In this document: one piece after another, positions 42,589 to 52,557 of the stretch
How the letters are laid out: each line of letters begins with the position of its first letter
Numbering within the stretch: the first letter of the stretch is position 1
Origin: Strigamia acuminata
Taxonomy: Eukaryota; Arthropoda; Chilopoda; Geophilomorpha; Linotaeniidae
Assembly: GCA_949358305.1 (NCBI GenBank)
Contig: OX442314.1
Span: 53,949,369 to 54,013,368 of the forward strand
Reading direction: 5' to 3'
Length of the DNA stretch: 64,000 nt
Made by a program: the position numbers and the translations under genes
Notes under the pieces: model-generated
Seen by the model: the letters and a program-made list of their open reading frames with translations, nothing else
Databases searched by the model: none
Told to the model about the DNA's origin: nothing

Positions 42589-44253
42589 ATGCCATACACA
42601 AGGACAGGTAAGACCACGTGGAATTCACCAGCAAGTAGTCTTTCCACACAAGCAACCGAAGCAAACACGGCAAATTCAGACAATTCGCCTCTCGATTCTT
42701 CAGACGACGAAACAATCAACATGTCTCACAACAAACAAAAGACGTTAGATCAGGCCATGCTTGAAACTACGTGCCACATTTTTGATTTGAAAGTTGAAGA
42801 AATGACGTCTTATGCGGTTTGGGAAACTACTCTTTTAGATGTAGCCAACCATATTGTAGAAACGCAAGATAAAGCTGATGTTGCAATGCAACAATTAGAT
42901 AGAACTCGTGCAGAATTAAACACAGCGCAAACAAAGATTGAGGAAATCAATGATCAACTCTTTCGCGCAAAGAATTCATTACGGGAAATGGATTCGGTTA
43001 AATTAACCAACAACAGTTTAATGAACCTATTAGCTCAACAAAAAGCTGTTGTGGACGGAGTAGTAGCTGCGGGCCAAGCAAACGCGGCGGCCCGAGCTTT
43101 GCTACCAAATCCACCGGCGGTTGTCACCACAGCAAATTCTGCTATAAATTCGACGACTGTCAGCGGTACTACACCATTGCTTACAACGGGTAATCCGTTA
43201 CTTTTAGCATGGGGTGACAAATACACCCGCAAGACTGACCAACCCATGCCTCCGTCTAGACCTATGGACGAGGTAGAGTTGAGTAAGAGGGTGAAGTCGA
43301 TTGGATTAGAAGCCTTTTCCGGCGACAAAACAAAATCGAAGGCTTTCATGATTGATTTAAAACGGTCTCTAAGATTTGCAGAACCATATATCAACCAGGT
43401 ACTAGCCGAACACTTGTTCAAGTTTTTCAGAGGCGACGCAGCCACATGGTTCTCGTCTCATGAGAAAACTGACTGGGAAAGCTTCGAACACGAATTCATA
43501 ATTCATTTTCGACCCAGCGACACGTTGCTACTGGCAGAAATTGCCAAAATGCAGCAGCTGTCCCACGAGTCTGCCACTCAGGTGGTATTACGACTAGAAA
43601 AGCTGTATTCTCAGCTAATGAATCCGGTTCACGAGAGTCAACAGCTCCAAAAGGTGCTGTCGATCTTACGACCGGCCGCGAAAACCATGGCAATAACTGC
43701 ATTAGATGCAGATAATTCCTGGGCGGCTCTGAAAAGAGCTTGTATTGCCACAGAAGCATCTACTTTGAACGTGGAAACTGTGGCAAATGCAGCAATAATC
43801 GAGGCACAAAAGACAGAATCTGTCGCACAAACCTCGAAACTTATTTCAAACTCTCAGCAAATGGTAGCAATATCAAATGCTGCTGGTGTTGAAAAAACAA
43901 AGTTTGTCCCTTATGGATTAAGAAATCCAAGCAATCGGACATTATTTCCAACACCAAAAAACGCTGCAAATTCAGCAACAAAAGGTGCTGAAAATACAGA
44001 AAAAGCACTAGTCCCGAGCAACAAACTTAAGGATTATGCAACTAGACCTCGCAATGGTGGTTGTTGGGGCTGTGGAGGTGGACACTTTGAGAAGGATTGC
44101 CCTCACAAAGTCGAAGCAGCCAAGGCAGCAATTGAATCCATGGCTTCCGCCCAACAGAGCCTCATGCAGGCCATGCTAGCTGCCAGTGAATTTGGCGCTT
44201 GGCCACCAATGACGGGAAACGAGGAGGAGCAGTCGCCAGAGACAACCGAGTAA
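42589..44253 (+). CDS. gag: Gag of element C (554 aa)
   Basis: The first ATG is at 42589; a second candidate, MSHNKQKTLDQ, is at 42721 and may be the real start because a splice donor lies between them. An N-terminal coiled-coil-like region (DQLFRAKNSLREMDSV) precedes the retrotransposon Gag core (FSGDKTKSKAFMIDLKRSL ... FFRGDAATWFSS ... FEHEFIIHFRPSD). Near the C-terminus is a zinc knuckle CWGCGGGHFEKDC (CX2CX3HX4C, a spacing seen in some Ty3/gypsy lineages). It overlaps pol by 40 bases; pol is reached by -1 frameshifting at 44214-44220. It is intact. Confidence 0.9.
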   Translation: MPYTRTGKTTWNSPASSLSTQATEANTANSDNSPLDSSDDETINMSHNKQKTLDQAMLETTCHIFDLKVEEMTSYAVWETTLLDVANHIVETQDKADVAMQQLDRTRAELNTAQTKIEEINDQLFRAKNSLREMDSVKLTNNSLMNLLAQQKAVVDGVVAAGQANAAARALLPNPPAVVTTANSAINSTTVSGTTPLLTTGNPLLLAWGDKYTRKTDQPMPPSRPMDEVELSKRVKSIGLEAFSGDKTKSKAFMIDLKRSLRFAEPYINQVLAEHLFKFFRGDAATWFSSHEKTDWESFEHEFIIHFRPSDTLLLAEIAKMQQLSHESATQVVLRLEKLYSQLMNPVHESQQLQKVLSILRPAAKTMAITALDADNSWAALKRACIATEASTLNVETVANAAIIEAQKTESVAQTSKLISNSQQMVAISNAAGVEKTKFVPYGLRNPSNRTLFPTPKNAANSATKGAENTEKALVPSNKLKDYATRPRNGGCWGCGGGHFEKDCPHKVEAAKAAIESMASAQQSLMQAMLAASEFGAWPPMTGNEEEQSPETTE

Positions 44254-44264
44254 CTGACGACTGC
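44214..44264 (+). promoter_or_regulatory. -1 frameshift signal, element C
   Basis: The heptamer G GGA AAC (44214-44220) is in the right phase of gag (acg gga aac). Eight bases later, GCAGTCG (44229-44235) can pair with CGACTGC (44258-44264), with a 22-nt loop that contains the gag stop. The pol frame is -1 and open here. This is a canonical retroviral-type slippery site; the stem is inferred by eye. Confidence 0.65.
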
Positions 44265-47200
44265 GCTCTTACCATTATTTTGGTTCCAACAATAGAAGAT
44301 ATGGAAGACTCTTTATTTGATGTTTCATCACCCAAAGAGCCAGACCCGCGTATTGTTTTCTCTACGAAACCGGAAATTGATCACGTAAACGTTGCACTGA
44401 AATCTGGAAGGAGTATTACTCCACTACCTTACATCAAAGCAACGTTGAATGGACTAAAGGTCACTGCTCTGATGGACACTGGGGCAACCCATAGATACAT
44501 CAGTGGTGGTATGCTTAAAAAGCTAGATCTTCTACGTTTTATGACTCCATTTTTAACAAACAGAGTTGTATACACTGGGGACAGACCTACACGTCCAATT
44601 GGGACCATCACAATGCCACTTAAGTGGCAAGGTGGCGAACTCCCTGTAACATTTACTGTTCTTCCATCAGCTTCAGAATTCATCCTGTTAGGCTGCTCTT
44701 GGATAATGGAAAATAGGATTGTTATCAATCTAACACAGAGGGAATATTTCCACCTTGATTTCCCGCATGAAACGTTTCCTTTCGACGACCCACCATCGCC
44801 GGAAGAAATGGGAAATGCAATAATGGATAAATGGGATGCATTGGTTACAGAATCAAAAAATCCCTCTGTCTCCTCAGCCGAATTAAGTGAGAGACTTTTA
44901 GCTCGAAGCAATTTGTCAGCAAAACAGAGATTTCAAATCTCACAACTTGTGAATAAACACAGACATGTGTTTAGTGACAAAGCTGGTTGCCACCCCACGT
45001 TGGAACATCCAATTCCAACTGGAGATGCACCTCCATTTAAATGCAAAGATAGACCAATGAATCCCAAAAAAGCTGAGATTTATCGGGAATTGGTTGCCGA
45101 ATTGCTTAGAGATGGTTGGGCTGAACCTTGCGAAGGAAGTTACAAGAACCCTCCAGTTATTGTGGCTAAAAAAGATGGCGGTTACCGCCTTTGTATTGAT
45201 TTTCGTTGGCTGAATAAAATCACAATTAAGGACGTCTACCAGATGCCCTCAATTTCCATGATTTTGGCCTGTTTAGGTGGAAAAAAGTTCTTTTCTACTT
45301 TGGATTTGACTAAAGGTTATTACCAAATAAAGTTGAAGCCAAGTGATAAAAGGAAGACTGCTTTCTCCACTTCTGATGGGACGTACCAGTTCACCCGTAT
45401 GCCTTTCGGTCTGTGCAATGCACCCAGTGCGTTCCAAAGAATGATGGACCAAGTGCTTGGAAAAGCTCAACACAAGTGGGCTCTCGCATATCTTGATGAT
45501 ATCATCATTTTCAGCGACTCATTTGAAGAACATCTTCAACATCTTGATGACATTTTGTCAAAATTAGATGCAAACAAGCTAACAGCAAGTCCATCAAAGT
45601 CATTTCTCTGCCCAGAGGAATTAAATTTTCTTGGATTCACAATGTCAAATGGGAATTATAGCCCAAACAATGACAAAGTGGAAGCTATCATAGATTATCC
45701 AACTCCTTCCAGTGTAAAGCAGCTACAACGCTTTATTGGAATGGTGGGTTTCTATGCCGCTTTGATTCCAAAACTGAGTATCACCCAAAAACCATTTTTT
45801 GCCCTCTTAAAAAAGGACGTCAAATGGCAGTGGTCCGAAGAATGCAATACTGCGTTCGAGTATTTGAAGAATCAACTTGCTGTAGGAATTATGCTGCCTC
45901 TGCCTGATTTTGCACGCAACTTTACCATCCACACGGATGCAAGTGGCGGCGGGCTCGGAGCTGTCCTGATGCAACTTGATGACCATGGTGCTTTAAGACC
46001 AGTGGCTTATGCCAGCAGAACTCTGCAAGGTGCTGAAAACAACTACAGCACCACTGATTTGGAATGTTTAGCTGTGGTTTGGGCTGTTGATAAGTTCAAA
46101 CCATACATTGAATATTCTGAATTCCAGGTTGAGACAGACCATCATGCTTTGAGATTTCTCATGACGATGGAAAATCCAGCCGGCAGACTGGCTAGGTGGG
46201 CAATGAAATTGCAAAACGAAAATTTCACCATCAAGTACAGAAAAGGCACCGACAATCAAGTCGCAGATGCCCTGTCTAGAGTCTCCCTTGATAACGGCAA
46301 TCCATTAGAAGGCAAAGCGACATTAGAAGAGGTTATGGAGCCTGTTGCTCTGGCTTATCTCTCCAATGAAATTGACGACTCTATGAGTTTTGAAAACATT
46401 ATTTCACAGCAACGTGCTGACAAACATCTTTCCAAATTAATCGAATGGTTAGAATTGGGTGATGACCAACCTCGTCCAGAACTCCCTAAGTTCTTGGAGG
46501 ACAAACAGTACGACTGCACTCTCACGAGAAAAGGAATGCTTATCATTTATGCACCCTTTAAAACTGATTTCTTTGTAGAAGAAGAAGAGGATTTGGGGAC
46601 TGGATTTAAAATCTTTATCCCACCATCCCTGCAATTGACAGCACTTCAACTAATTCATGATCATCCAATGGCTGGACATGGAGGAATTGAGGTGACTTTA
46701 GAACGATTGAAGAGAGTTTATTTTTGGCCTGGTATGCAAAAAGATGTAAAACATCACGTAGCTAGCTGCGACCGCTGCCAGCGTTGTAAACCAATCCAAA
46801 GAAAGCCAAAAGGACTAATGATCCCAACTTCCCCAAAGATTGGTCGGTTTGAAAAGATAGGAATTGATTTAATAGGTCCACTTCCTAGAACATCAAATAG
46901 AAACAGATTCATTTTAGTCATAGTAGATTATGCCACAGGCTGGATGGAAGCCACACCGCTAAGATCTTCAAAAATGGTTGTAATCGCACCAATTTTGAAA
47001 CGATTCTTTAGCAATCACGGGTGCCCTCGCTTCATGTTGAGCGACAATGGCCCTCAGTTCATTTCTGACGTTTATCAGACTCTGTGTGATGATGCGGGGG
47101 TTGTTCCACTAAAAACGACGCCTTATCATCCTCAGACAAACCTCACTGAACGTGTTAACAGAAATATTAAGATCATGCTTAGGATTTTTACTTTTGAGCA

Positions 47201-47990
47201 CGATCATTGGGACAGATGCATTGATCAAATTAATTTTGCATTGCACTCTGCACCAAATGTGTCTACCGGTTTTACACCAGCAATGCTGACGTATGGCAAG
47301 GAAATACGACCTTTTTGGGACAATCGAGATGTGTCTTACGACACCCCATTCGACCCAGAAAGACCTTTTGACGCTGCCAGAATGCTAGTCGCTAGACACC
47401 AAACTCTGATTGCTGCAGCTCTTAAAAATAAGAGTCTGGCCCAAGCAAAACAGAAAGGATATTACGACCGACACCGCAGTGACGAGACATTCGAGGTTGG
47501 AGATTTGGTTCTGCTAAAAACTCATCCCCTGTCCAATGCTGCTAATCGGTATGCTGCATCCCTCGAAGATCGCTTTGAAGGACCATATGTAATTACCAAA
47601 GTTTACAATCCAAATGTATATGTTTTAGCTAAACCAATAACTTTACAAGTTAAAGGCTCTTACAATATTGTACAATTGAGAAGGTTCATTCCTTCGGAAG
47701 AAAAAGCTCAGTGGCCTATTCAAGACAAGGATGATGAAGAAGTTCCTGAGAACCAACCTGCAAATACTGGAGCAGCAACAATCTTGCCACAACCAGTACG
47801 ACCAGTGGATACGGATATCGCAATCAAATTGCCAACACCCGTAAAACCTTGGAGAAATCCAAAGAAGAACAGGAATTTGCCCCTGCCGAACATGGATTTG
47901 CAAAAACCCACGGCAGCGTGGCCAAAACCGAATTTGAATTCAAAAAGACCTCAAAGGAATCACACAATACCAATACGATATCGTGATTGA
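44214..47990 (+). CDS. pol: Pol of element C (protease, RT, RNase H, integrase)
   Basis: The frame is open from the slippery site to TGA. Protease has DTGA (codon GAC at 44475-44477). RT has YRLCIDFRW and the intact catalytic YLDD (45487-45498). RNase H has TDASGGGLG. Integrase has the zinc region HPMAGHGG...CDRCQRCK and the D, D, E residues (IDLIGP, LSDNGPQF, NLTERVN). The C-terminal tail is Pro/Lys-rich. About 1258 codons are read after the slip. No lesion is seen, so it is probably functional. It is clearly Ty3/gypsy and related to but distinct from family A, which shares the same domain order and frameshift strategy. Confidence 0.95.
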   Translation, partial: GKRGGAVARDNRVTDDCALTIILVPTIEDMEDSLFDVSSPKEPDPRIVFSTKPEIDHVNVALKSGRSITPLPYIKATLNGLKVTALMDTGATHRYISGGMLKKLDLLRFMTPFLTNRVVYTGDRPTRPIGTITMPLKWQGGELPVTFTVLPSASEFILLGCSWIMENRIVINLTQREYFHLDFPHETFPFDDPPSPEEMGNAIMDKWDALVTESKNPSVSSAELSERLLARSNLSAKQRFQISQLVNKHRHVFSDKAGCHPTLEHPIPTGDAPPFKCKDRPMNPKKAEIYRELVAELLRDGWAEPCEGSYKNPPVIVAKKDGGYRLCIDFRWLNKITIKDVYQMPSISMILACLGGKKFFSTLDLTKGYYQIKLKPSDKRKTAFSTSDGTYQFTRMPFGLCNAPSAFQRMMDQVLGKAQHKWALAYLDDIIIFSDSFEEHLQHLDDILSKLDANKLTASPSKSFLCPEELNFLGFTMSNGNYSPNNDKVEAIIDYPTPSSVKQLQRFIGMVGFYAALIPKLSITQKPFFALLKKDVKWQWSEECNTAFEYLKNQLAVGIMLPLPDFARNFTIHTDASGGGLGAVLMQLDDHGALRPVAYASRTLQGAENNYSTTDLECLAVVWAVDKFKPYIEYSEFQVETDHHALRFLMTMENPAGRLARWAMKLQNENFTIKYRKGTDNQVADALSRVSLDNGNPLEGKATLEEVMEPVALAYLSNEIDDSMSFENIISQQRADKHLSKLIEWLELGDDQPRPELPKFLEDKQYDCTLTRKGMLIIYAPFKTDFFVEEEEDLGTGFKIFIPPSLQLTALQLIHDHPMAGHGGIEVTLERLKRVYFWPGMQKDVKHHVASCDRCQRCKPIQRKPKGLMIPTSPKIGRFEKIGIDLIGPLPRTSNRNRFILVIVDYATGWMEATPLRSSKMVVIAPILKRFFSNHGCPRFMLSDNGPQFISDVYQTLCDDAGVVPLKTTPYHPQTNLTERVNRNIKIMLRIFTFEHDHWDRCIDQINFALHSAPNVSTGFTPAMLTYGKEIRPFWDNRDVSYDTPFDPERPFDAARMLVARHQTLIAAALKNKSLAQAKQKGYYDRHRSDETFEVGDLVLLKTHPLSNAANRYAASLEDRFEGPYVITKVYNPNVYVLAKPITLQVKGSYNIVQLRRFIPSEEKAQWPIQDKDDEEVPENQPANTGAATILPQPVRPVDTDIAIKLPTPVKPWRNPKKNRNLPLPNMDLQKPTAAWPKPNLNSKRPQRNHTIPIRYRD

Positions 47991-48194
47991 CCACTAGGGG
48001 GAACACCTTCGAATTCAAAAATCTGTTCGACCAATCACGAAACGATTACATAGCGTCTGCGGCCCTTGTGCGACGCACCCAAAACGTTTTTTTATAATAC
48101 TTAACAAAGGAATCTGCACGAATTCATCATTCTCGCAGCGACAGGCAACTAGCAAGTTACTTTCCATTCTTTCTCGACTTCAAAACTATTCGAA

Positions 48195-49358
48195 ATGGAT
48201 AAATATCCAAAAGGAACCCGCACGAAATGTCCAGTATGCTTAGGAAAGAGATTCACGCGACACGAAAATTGCGCTTTTACGCAATGTGGGAATTGCCTGG
48301 GGAAAGGCCACGTGGACGAAAACCATCAACTGGAACGCTTTTTCGAAATCAACATGACCGTCCCCGGTGTGCCGATCTCAGACAAAAAACAAGAGATTAG
48401 TTGGATGCACGTACGTACACGCGCCGAACGAGACGCAGCTGAGAAGGCATTTTATGCCAAATCGGTCGCGTCAACTTCCACCAGACCGAACCCGAAGACT
48501 GTCCGATCGTCGAAAGAATTATCGACAAAGACGTCAACGAAAAAAATCGCTCAATCATCGGAGAAAACGACCAACATGAACCAAATGTCTCGTAAATCGA
48601 CAAAGAGTTCGAAACCGTTTGTGAAAAAGATGACTGAACCGAAGGAATCGAATGGCAATAATTTGCCAAAAGCTGCGCCCGCCAAAACGGCGACTGCAGC
48701 CAGATCTGAAATCTCCCCAGCTCTCGTAAAAATAAGAGAGACGCTTCGTGCCCAAAATCCAACCTGGTCGAAAGACAAAGTGGTGACGATAGCGAAGGAA
48801 AAGCTAAAGTGGCAGAAAGTTGCGGATTATAAATTGGAACGAAGACTTCGCGCCGCTCTTGCCGCAGTTGAACGACCCGCGTGCTCGAACTCATCGGAAA
48901 AATCGCCGACGGAATTAGAATCGACCTGGAAATTGAAATTTCCTACAACTTCACTGCCACACACAATCACGTCGGGTGAAGTAATCGAAATGACAGAATC
49001 TGTCGAAACCCCGGCGGTCGTGATGCCACCACTTTTCGGCGAACGACCGACAAACTTGACTTTCCAAGTGAGTCCGATTAATGACTCCAAGGAGGTCGCC
49101 GTCGAGGATATGACTAATACGCTCGACGCCATGGAAATCGAGCCATCCGAACCAGCTCAGCCGATGATCGGGGAACCGCGAACGTCTCCTCCGCCCCTTC
49201 CGCCGCAAACGAAAACGGAAAAGAAAACCAGATCCGCCGCAAAGAAGGAAAAGAAAGTTCGACGAAACTTGGCGAAAGAACTGCCACACGTCGAAGAAGA
49301 CAAACGCGAGGACGACGAAGATTTACCGCCAACACCCGGAAAATCGCTGGAATCGTAA
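48195..49358 (+). CDS. ORF3 of element C (387 aa), Cys cluster, Lys-rich
   Basis: This third ORF begins 205 bases after pol; ATG 48195 is the first ATG after a possible acceptor CATTCTCGCAG near 48140. The N-terminus carries CPVCLG...C....CGNCLGKGH at residues 12-37 (C12, C15, C26, C31, C34: CX2CX10CX4CX2C), nearly the same spacing as family A. A helical stretch near 175-225 (ALVKIRETLRAQNP...) follows. The rest is low-complexity Ser/Thr/Lys. The C-terminus has KKTRSAAKKEKKVRRN then an acidic tail, likely nuclear. There is no signal peptide or membrane segment, so it is not an envelope. Its intactness in a young element argues that it is used. Function is unknown. Confidence 0.85.
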   Translation: MDKYPKGTRTKCPVCLGKRFTRHENCAFTQCGNCLGKGHVDENHQLERFFEINMTVPGVPISDKKQEISWMHVRTRAERDAAEKAFYAKSVASTSTRPNPKTVRSSKELSTKTSTKKIAQSSEKTTNMNQMSRKSTKSSKPFVKKMTEPKESNGNNLPKAAPAKTATAARSEISPALVKIRETLRAQNPTWSKDKVVTIAKEKLKWQKVADYKLERRLRAALAAVERPACSNSSEKSPTELESTWKLKFPTTSLPHTITSGEVIEMTESVETPAVVMPPLFGERPTNLTFQVSPINDSKEVAVEDMTNTLDAMEIEPSEPAQPMIGEPRTSPPPLPPQTKTEKKTRSAAKKEKKVRRNLAKELPHVEEDKREDDEDLPPTPGKSLES

Positions 49359-49866
49359 TAGTTCGAAGAAGAATTGGCCAGGTTTTGTTCGAAAAAACCT
49401 TTATAGTGCCAGAAATCGATTGTTGTTTACATTTTTTAAGTGTTTTTTCAATCTTAAATAGCATTTAGTAGTAATAGTCCTAACTTTTATTAGAATCTAA
49501 GTATTTAAAAGTATTTATACTTACCATTTAATATTAAAATTGCTTAAATAATTACAAAAATCGTTAAAATTTAAAAATTCAAGTGTTTTATTCATGTTAC
49601 AAGTGTTGTACAAATTTATTTTTCATAGTATCAAATTGTAGTATTCTCTTCATCCTGGGGGTAAGTGTGCGTTGTTTTTATCGGTGTTATTTCCCATTGT
49701 TACCTACTGGTGATCCGCGCTCTAGCTGTATCAGCTCATCCGCATTAAAGTCATCTGTTTATCTGTAAAAAAGAGAAGTAATGATTAGTTTATAATTAAA
49801 AATTAACTTTCAAACAACCACTTTCGTGATTGTGTTGAGGTACCCCTCTCAGTACTTACCTTTTTT

Positions 49867-49878
49867 AGGGGGGGGAGA
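49867..49878 (+). promoter_or_regulatory. Polypurine tract, element C
   Basis: AGGGGGGGGAGA lies just before the 3' LTR. The 500 bases from ORF3 to here are AT-rich 3' untranslated sequence with no gene. Confidence 0.75.
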
Positions 49879-50501
49879 TGTGACCGGCTGCCCGATCAGT
49901 CCGTTCACTTACCTGCAACACACGGCGCTTCCACGGCTCTCGCGCACCTCGTGTGTTTCTCGCGCGCACCTGACGCGGTCCCCCGCGCCAGGTGGAGCTG
50001 ATGGTCGTTGGCTCCGCCAATTGGGAACCGGAAGTGCCCTTCCGGAAGTGGTCGGCCCCGCAGGAGGCCCAGAGAGTTCTCTTGCAACCAGCGTGGCGAA
50101 CGGTCGCTTCTACGATCGCTCTTCCACACTGGCAATCATGACGAATCCGATTGGCGTGGCGACTCTGTCGCCCGCCGGGACTTGATAGTCCGTGTTCCCC
50201 GCGCCTGTCCTACGTTCTCCGTGAACGTAGCGACGACGCGGCCGAACAGTATTCAGACCACGCGTGTCATTCGGCCAATGGCCGCCGTGCCACGCGGTCT
50301 TGTTAGGGATGGCTGTTTCTCAGCCATCGCATTGGGAAATGCACTGTAGAGACACCACATCATACCCCTAGACATAATAAAGCTTACCTTAAACTAAACT
50401 TGTGTCTCTTGTGTATTTCGGAAGTGTATTTTATCGTGTGTGTTGTGTCCAGCGTCCCGTGGCTCTCCCCCGACCACGTGGCGTCCGTCCAAACACTCAC
50501 A
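49879..50501 (+). mobile_element. 3' LTR of element C (623 bp)
   Basis: It has the same length as the 5' LTR and reads the same by eye. It is followed by TGAG, the duplicated target, and then by the rest of LTR A. Confidence 0.9.
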
Positions 50502-51389
50502 TGAGTAGTATCTCGGGTGATTAATTCTGTTGTGCAGAACTGCGGGCTATATCCCCCTGAATACCAGTGCCGTCTCTCACCGCACTGTTATTTAGGGCAC
50601 GCGCGATACTGTTCTGCTCAGCAAGGCGAACTTTGACGGCAATTGTGTGTTGCGATGTTTAACCCTAATTTATTTTGTAGTTGATAATAAACATTAATTG
50701 TTTGAACTTGACAACAAGTAAACAACCGAAGTAAGTCACGAGACTTATTTCACTGTATGACGAATCAAATTCGTAACAATAAATTGAATACAATTTATTG
50801 AGTTAATTTATCAAACTCACAACCTCGCGAGTTAAATATAATTCGCAAGCGGAACCTTGGCGAATAAATGACTTCATTTATTCATTGCCAATTTCCAACC
50901 CTAGTTGTGGCGGTGCAGTTAAAAGTCAACCGCACCTCTCGGATCGAACCACGAAGCATTACACGGACCATTACACCAGATACGAACCAGGAACGCGAAA
51001 GGACGCGAAGGAACCAGTTCCACGATTACGAAGCGCCGACGGAAGCCGCGAGGACACAGCCAGCCCGGCTACGCGTAGATGACATCTTTTAACTCGGTCG
51101 AGCGGGCGTTTTGCCGTTCCCGAACCCCGGATCACCAATAACCGTAATGTTATTATTTTAGGGCCATTTGGCCGATTTATTTGTATAGTTTAATTTGTAT
51201 TTAACTTGCCAAATGTCGGCATTAGTTTATGTATAACTTTAGTAATTGATTGCATTGGATAAAACCAATAAATGTTATGATTTGAGAAACCATTCTTGTC
51301 TTATTTTATCTCGTATTTAATCACTATTTGCGCGACTTATACCCGGTACTATCATGCGATAAGAGTTGTGGTCGTCACCGTCACAACGT

Positions 51390-52557
51390 TTTTTCCACCC
51401 ACTATTCTAACTAAATTTCATATTTACAAAAATTAAATTCCAATAAATACGAAGTATAAATTCATATTTAACGCGTAAAGTAAATTTTTGTTAAATCGAA
51501 TTCATATTTATTTGCTTTTGATAAATTCTCGTCAAATTTAATATTTCCTTTTCTTTTTTCTTTTTCGAAATTGTAATTACTATTTATATTTAAAAAAGCG
51601 CAGAAAACCGCAAAGCCGCAGACAACAGAATATCTGCAAATTTTATTTTATTTTATTTAAAAAAAAAAAAAAAAAATGCATTTTTATCTTAAAATGTGCA
51701 GTTTTGCATTTAAAAAGATACCTACCCTTTTACTTTTGCATTAAAGTATGCCGTTAGATGTAAAAATGTATTTGTTATCTTAAAATGTGTATTTTTGATT
51801 TCGAAAATGCACTTTTTCCCAAATGTGTATTTTTGCATTTTTTCTGTCTAAATAGTAGATTTGACCGACATCGATATTTTGCAGTATTGCCGATACCGAT
51901 AATCGACAACCGAATATTGGCCGATACAGATACCTGCGCCGATATTAAAATTAAAATGCCCATCATTTGCAGTAGCGGTAGTTCCTATTACTAGACGATA
52001 AAAACGAAAAACATGAAACAATATTAAAACAAGTGGACTTCCCATCGAAAATAAATTCCAAATGAACAAGAAACAACAATAATCTGCCATTATACCTGAG
52101 ATTTGTTTAAATTTATTTTCTTTAAACGTATTTATGGAATTTTAGCAACACATTTCACTCCACTCTTCGGTAATGACAATTATCTCTCTGGAGTAATTAA
52201 GTCTATACAAGATTTTTAAATTCACAATACCTTTACAAATGGATTGAGAACAAGCAAATATAGGCAAAATTCCGTACTCCCTTCCTTCTTCCTATGAGCT
52301 TCGTGTCGAATTTATTATAATTGACAATTTTAATTTATTCCAGCAAATGCTTGTACTAATCACCCAGCCCACCCGCCCGACAGAACCCACCCCACCATTT
52401 CGGCATTTCAGTGACACAAGGATGCAAAATGAGATGGAAGAAAAGGTGGTAACGAGTTAAAAACAATGTAAGAGTAATACAGAATTAACTAATTTACACA
52501 CTGTGGATGTTTAAATACTATCGAATTTGTTTAACTTCCAATAACTCGCGTTTCTTT
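51390..52557. other. Intergenic, no gene recognised
   Basis: AT-rich sequence. At 51860-51960 CCGATA/TATCGG-like motifs recur in both orientations, suggesting a decayed DNA transposon. Nothing coding is seen. The makorin 3' end begins at 52558. Confidence 0.4.

Larger units (their letters stand above)
39667..50501 (+). mobile_element. Complete Ty3/gypsy element, family C (10,835 bp), apparently intact
   Basis: Two 623-bp LTRs flank a tRNA-Pro-type primer site, a 2.3-kb leader, gag, pol in the -1 frame, ORF3 and a polypurine tract. The target duplication TGAG is at 39663-39666 and 50502-50505. The insertion site is confirmed by the uninterrupted LTR A at 27330-27345. All three ORFs are open, and the two LTRs read the same by eye, so it inserted very recently and could be autonomous. 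Confidence 0.9.
26554..51385 (+). mobile_element. Ty3/gypsy family A copy 2, full length but defective, with nested insertions
   Basis: Both LTRs are present with TGTGAC...GTCACA termini and a 4-bp target duplication ACGT (26550-26553, 51386-51389). The order is 5' LTR, tRNA-Gln primer site, gag, frameshift site, pol, ORF3, polypurine tract, 3' LTR. A solo LTR (36915-37737) is inserted in ORF3 and a complete family C element (39667-50501) in the 3' LTR. Net length without these is about 13.2 kb. I see about five base differences between its LTRs, so the insertion is fairly recent, yet gag and pol are broken. Confidence 0.9.
38882..51385 (+). mobile_element. 3' LTR of family A copy 2, interrupted by element C
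   Basis: The LTR sequence is 38882-39666 and 50506-51385. The inserted element C and its duplicated TGAG occupy 39667-50505, leaving 1665 bp, the same as the 5' LTR. A few substitutions separate the two LTRs, for example in the first hairpin loop. Confidence 0.9.
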
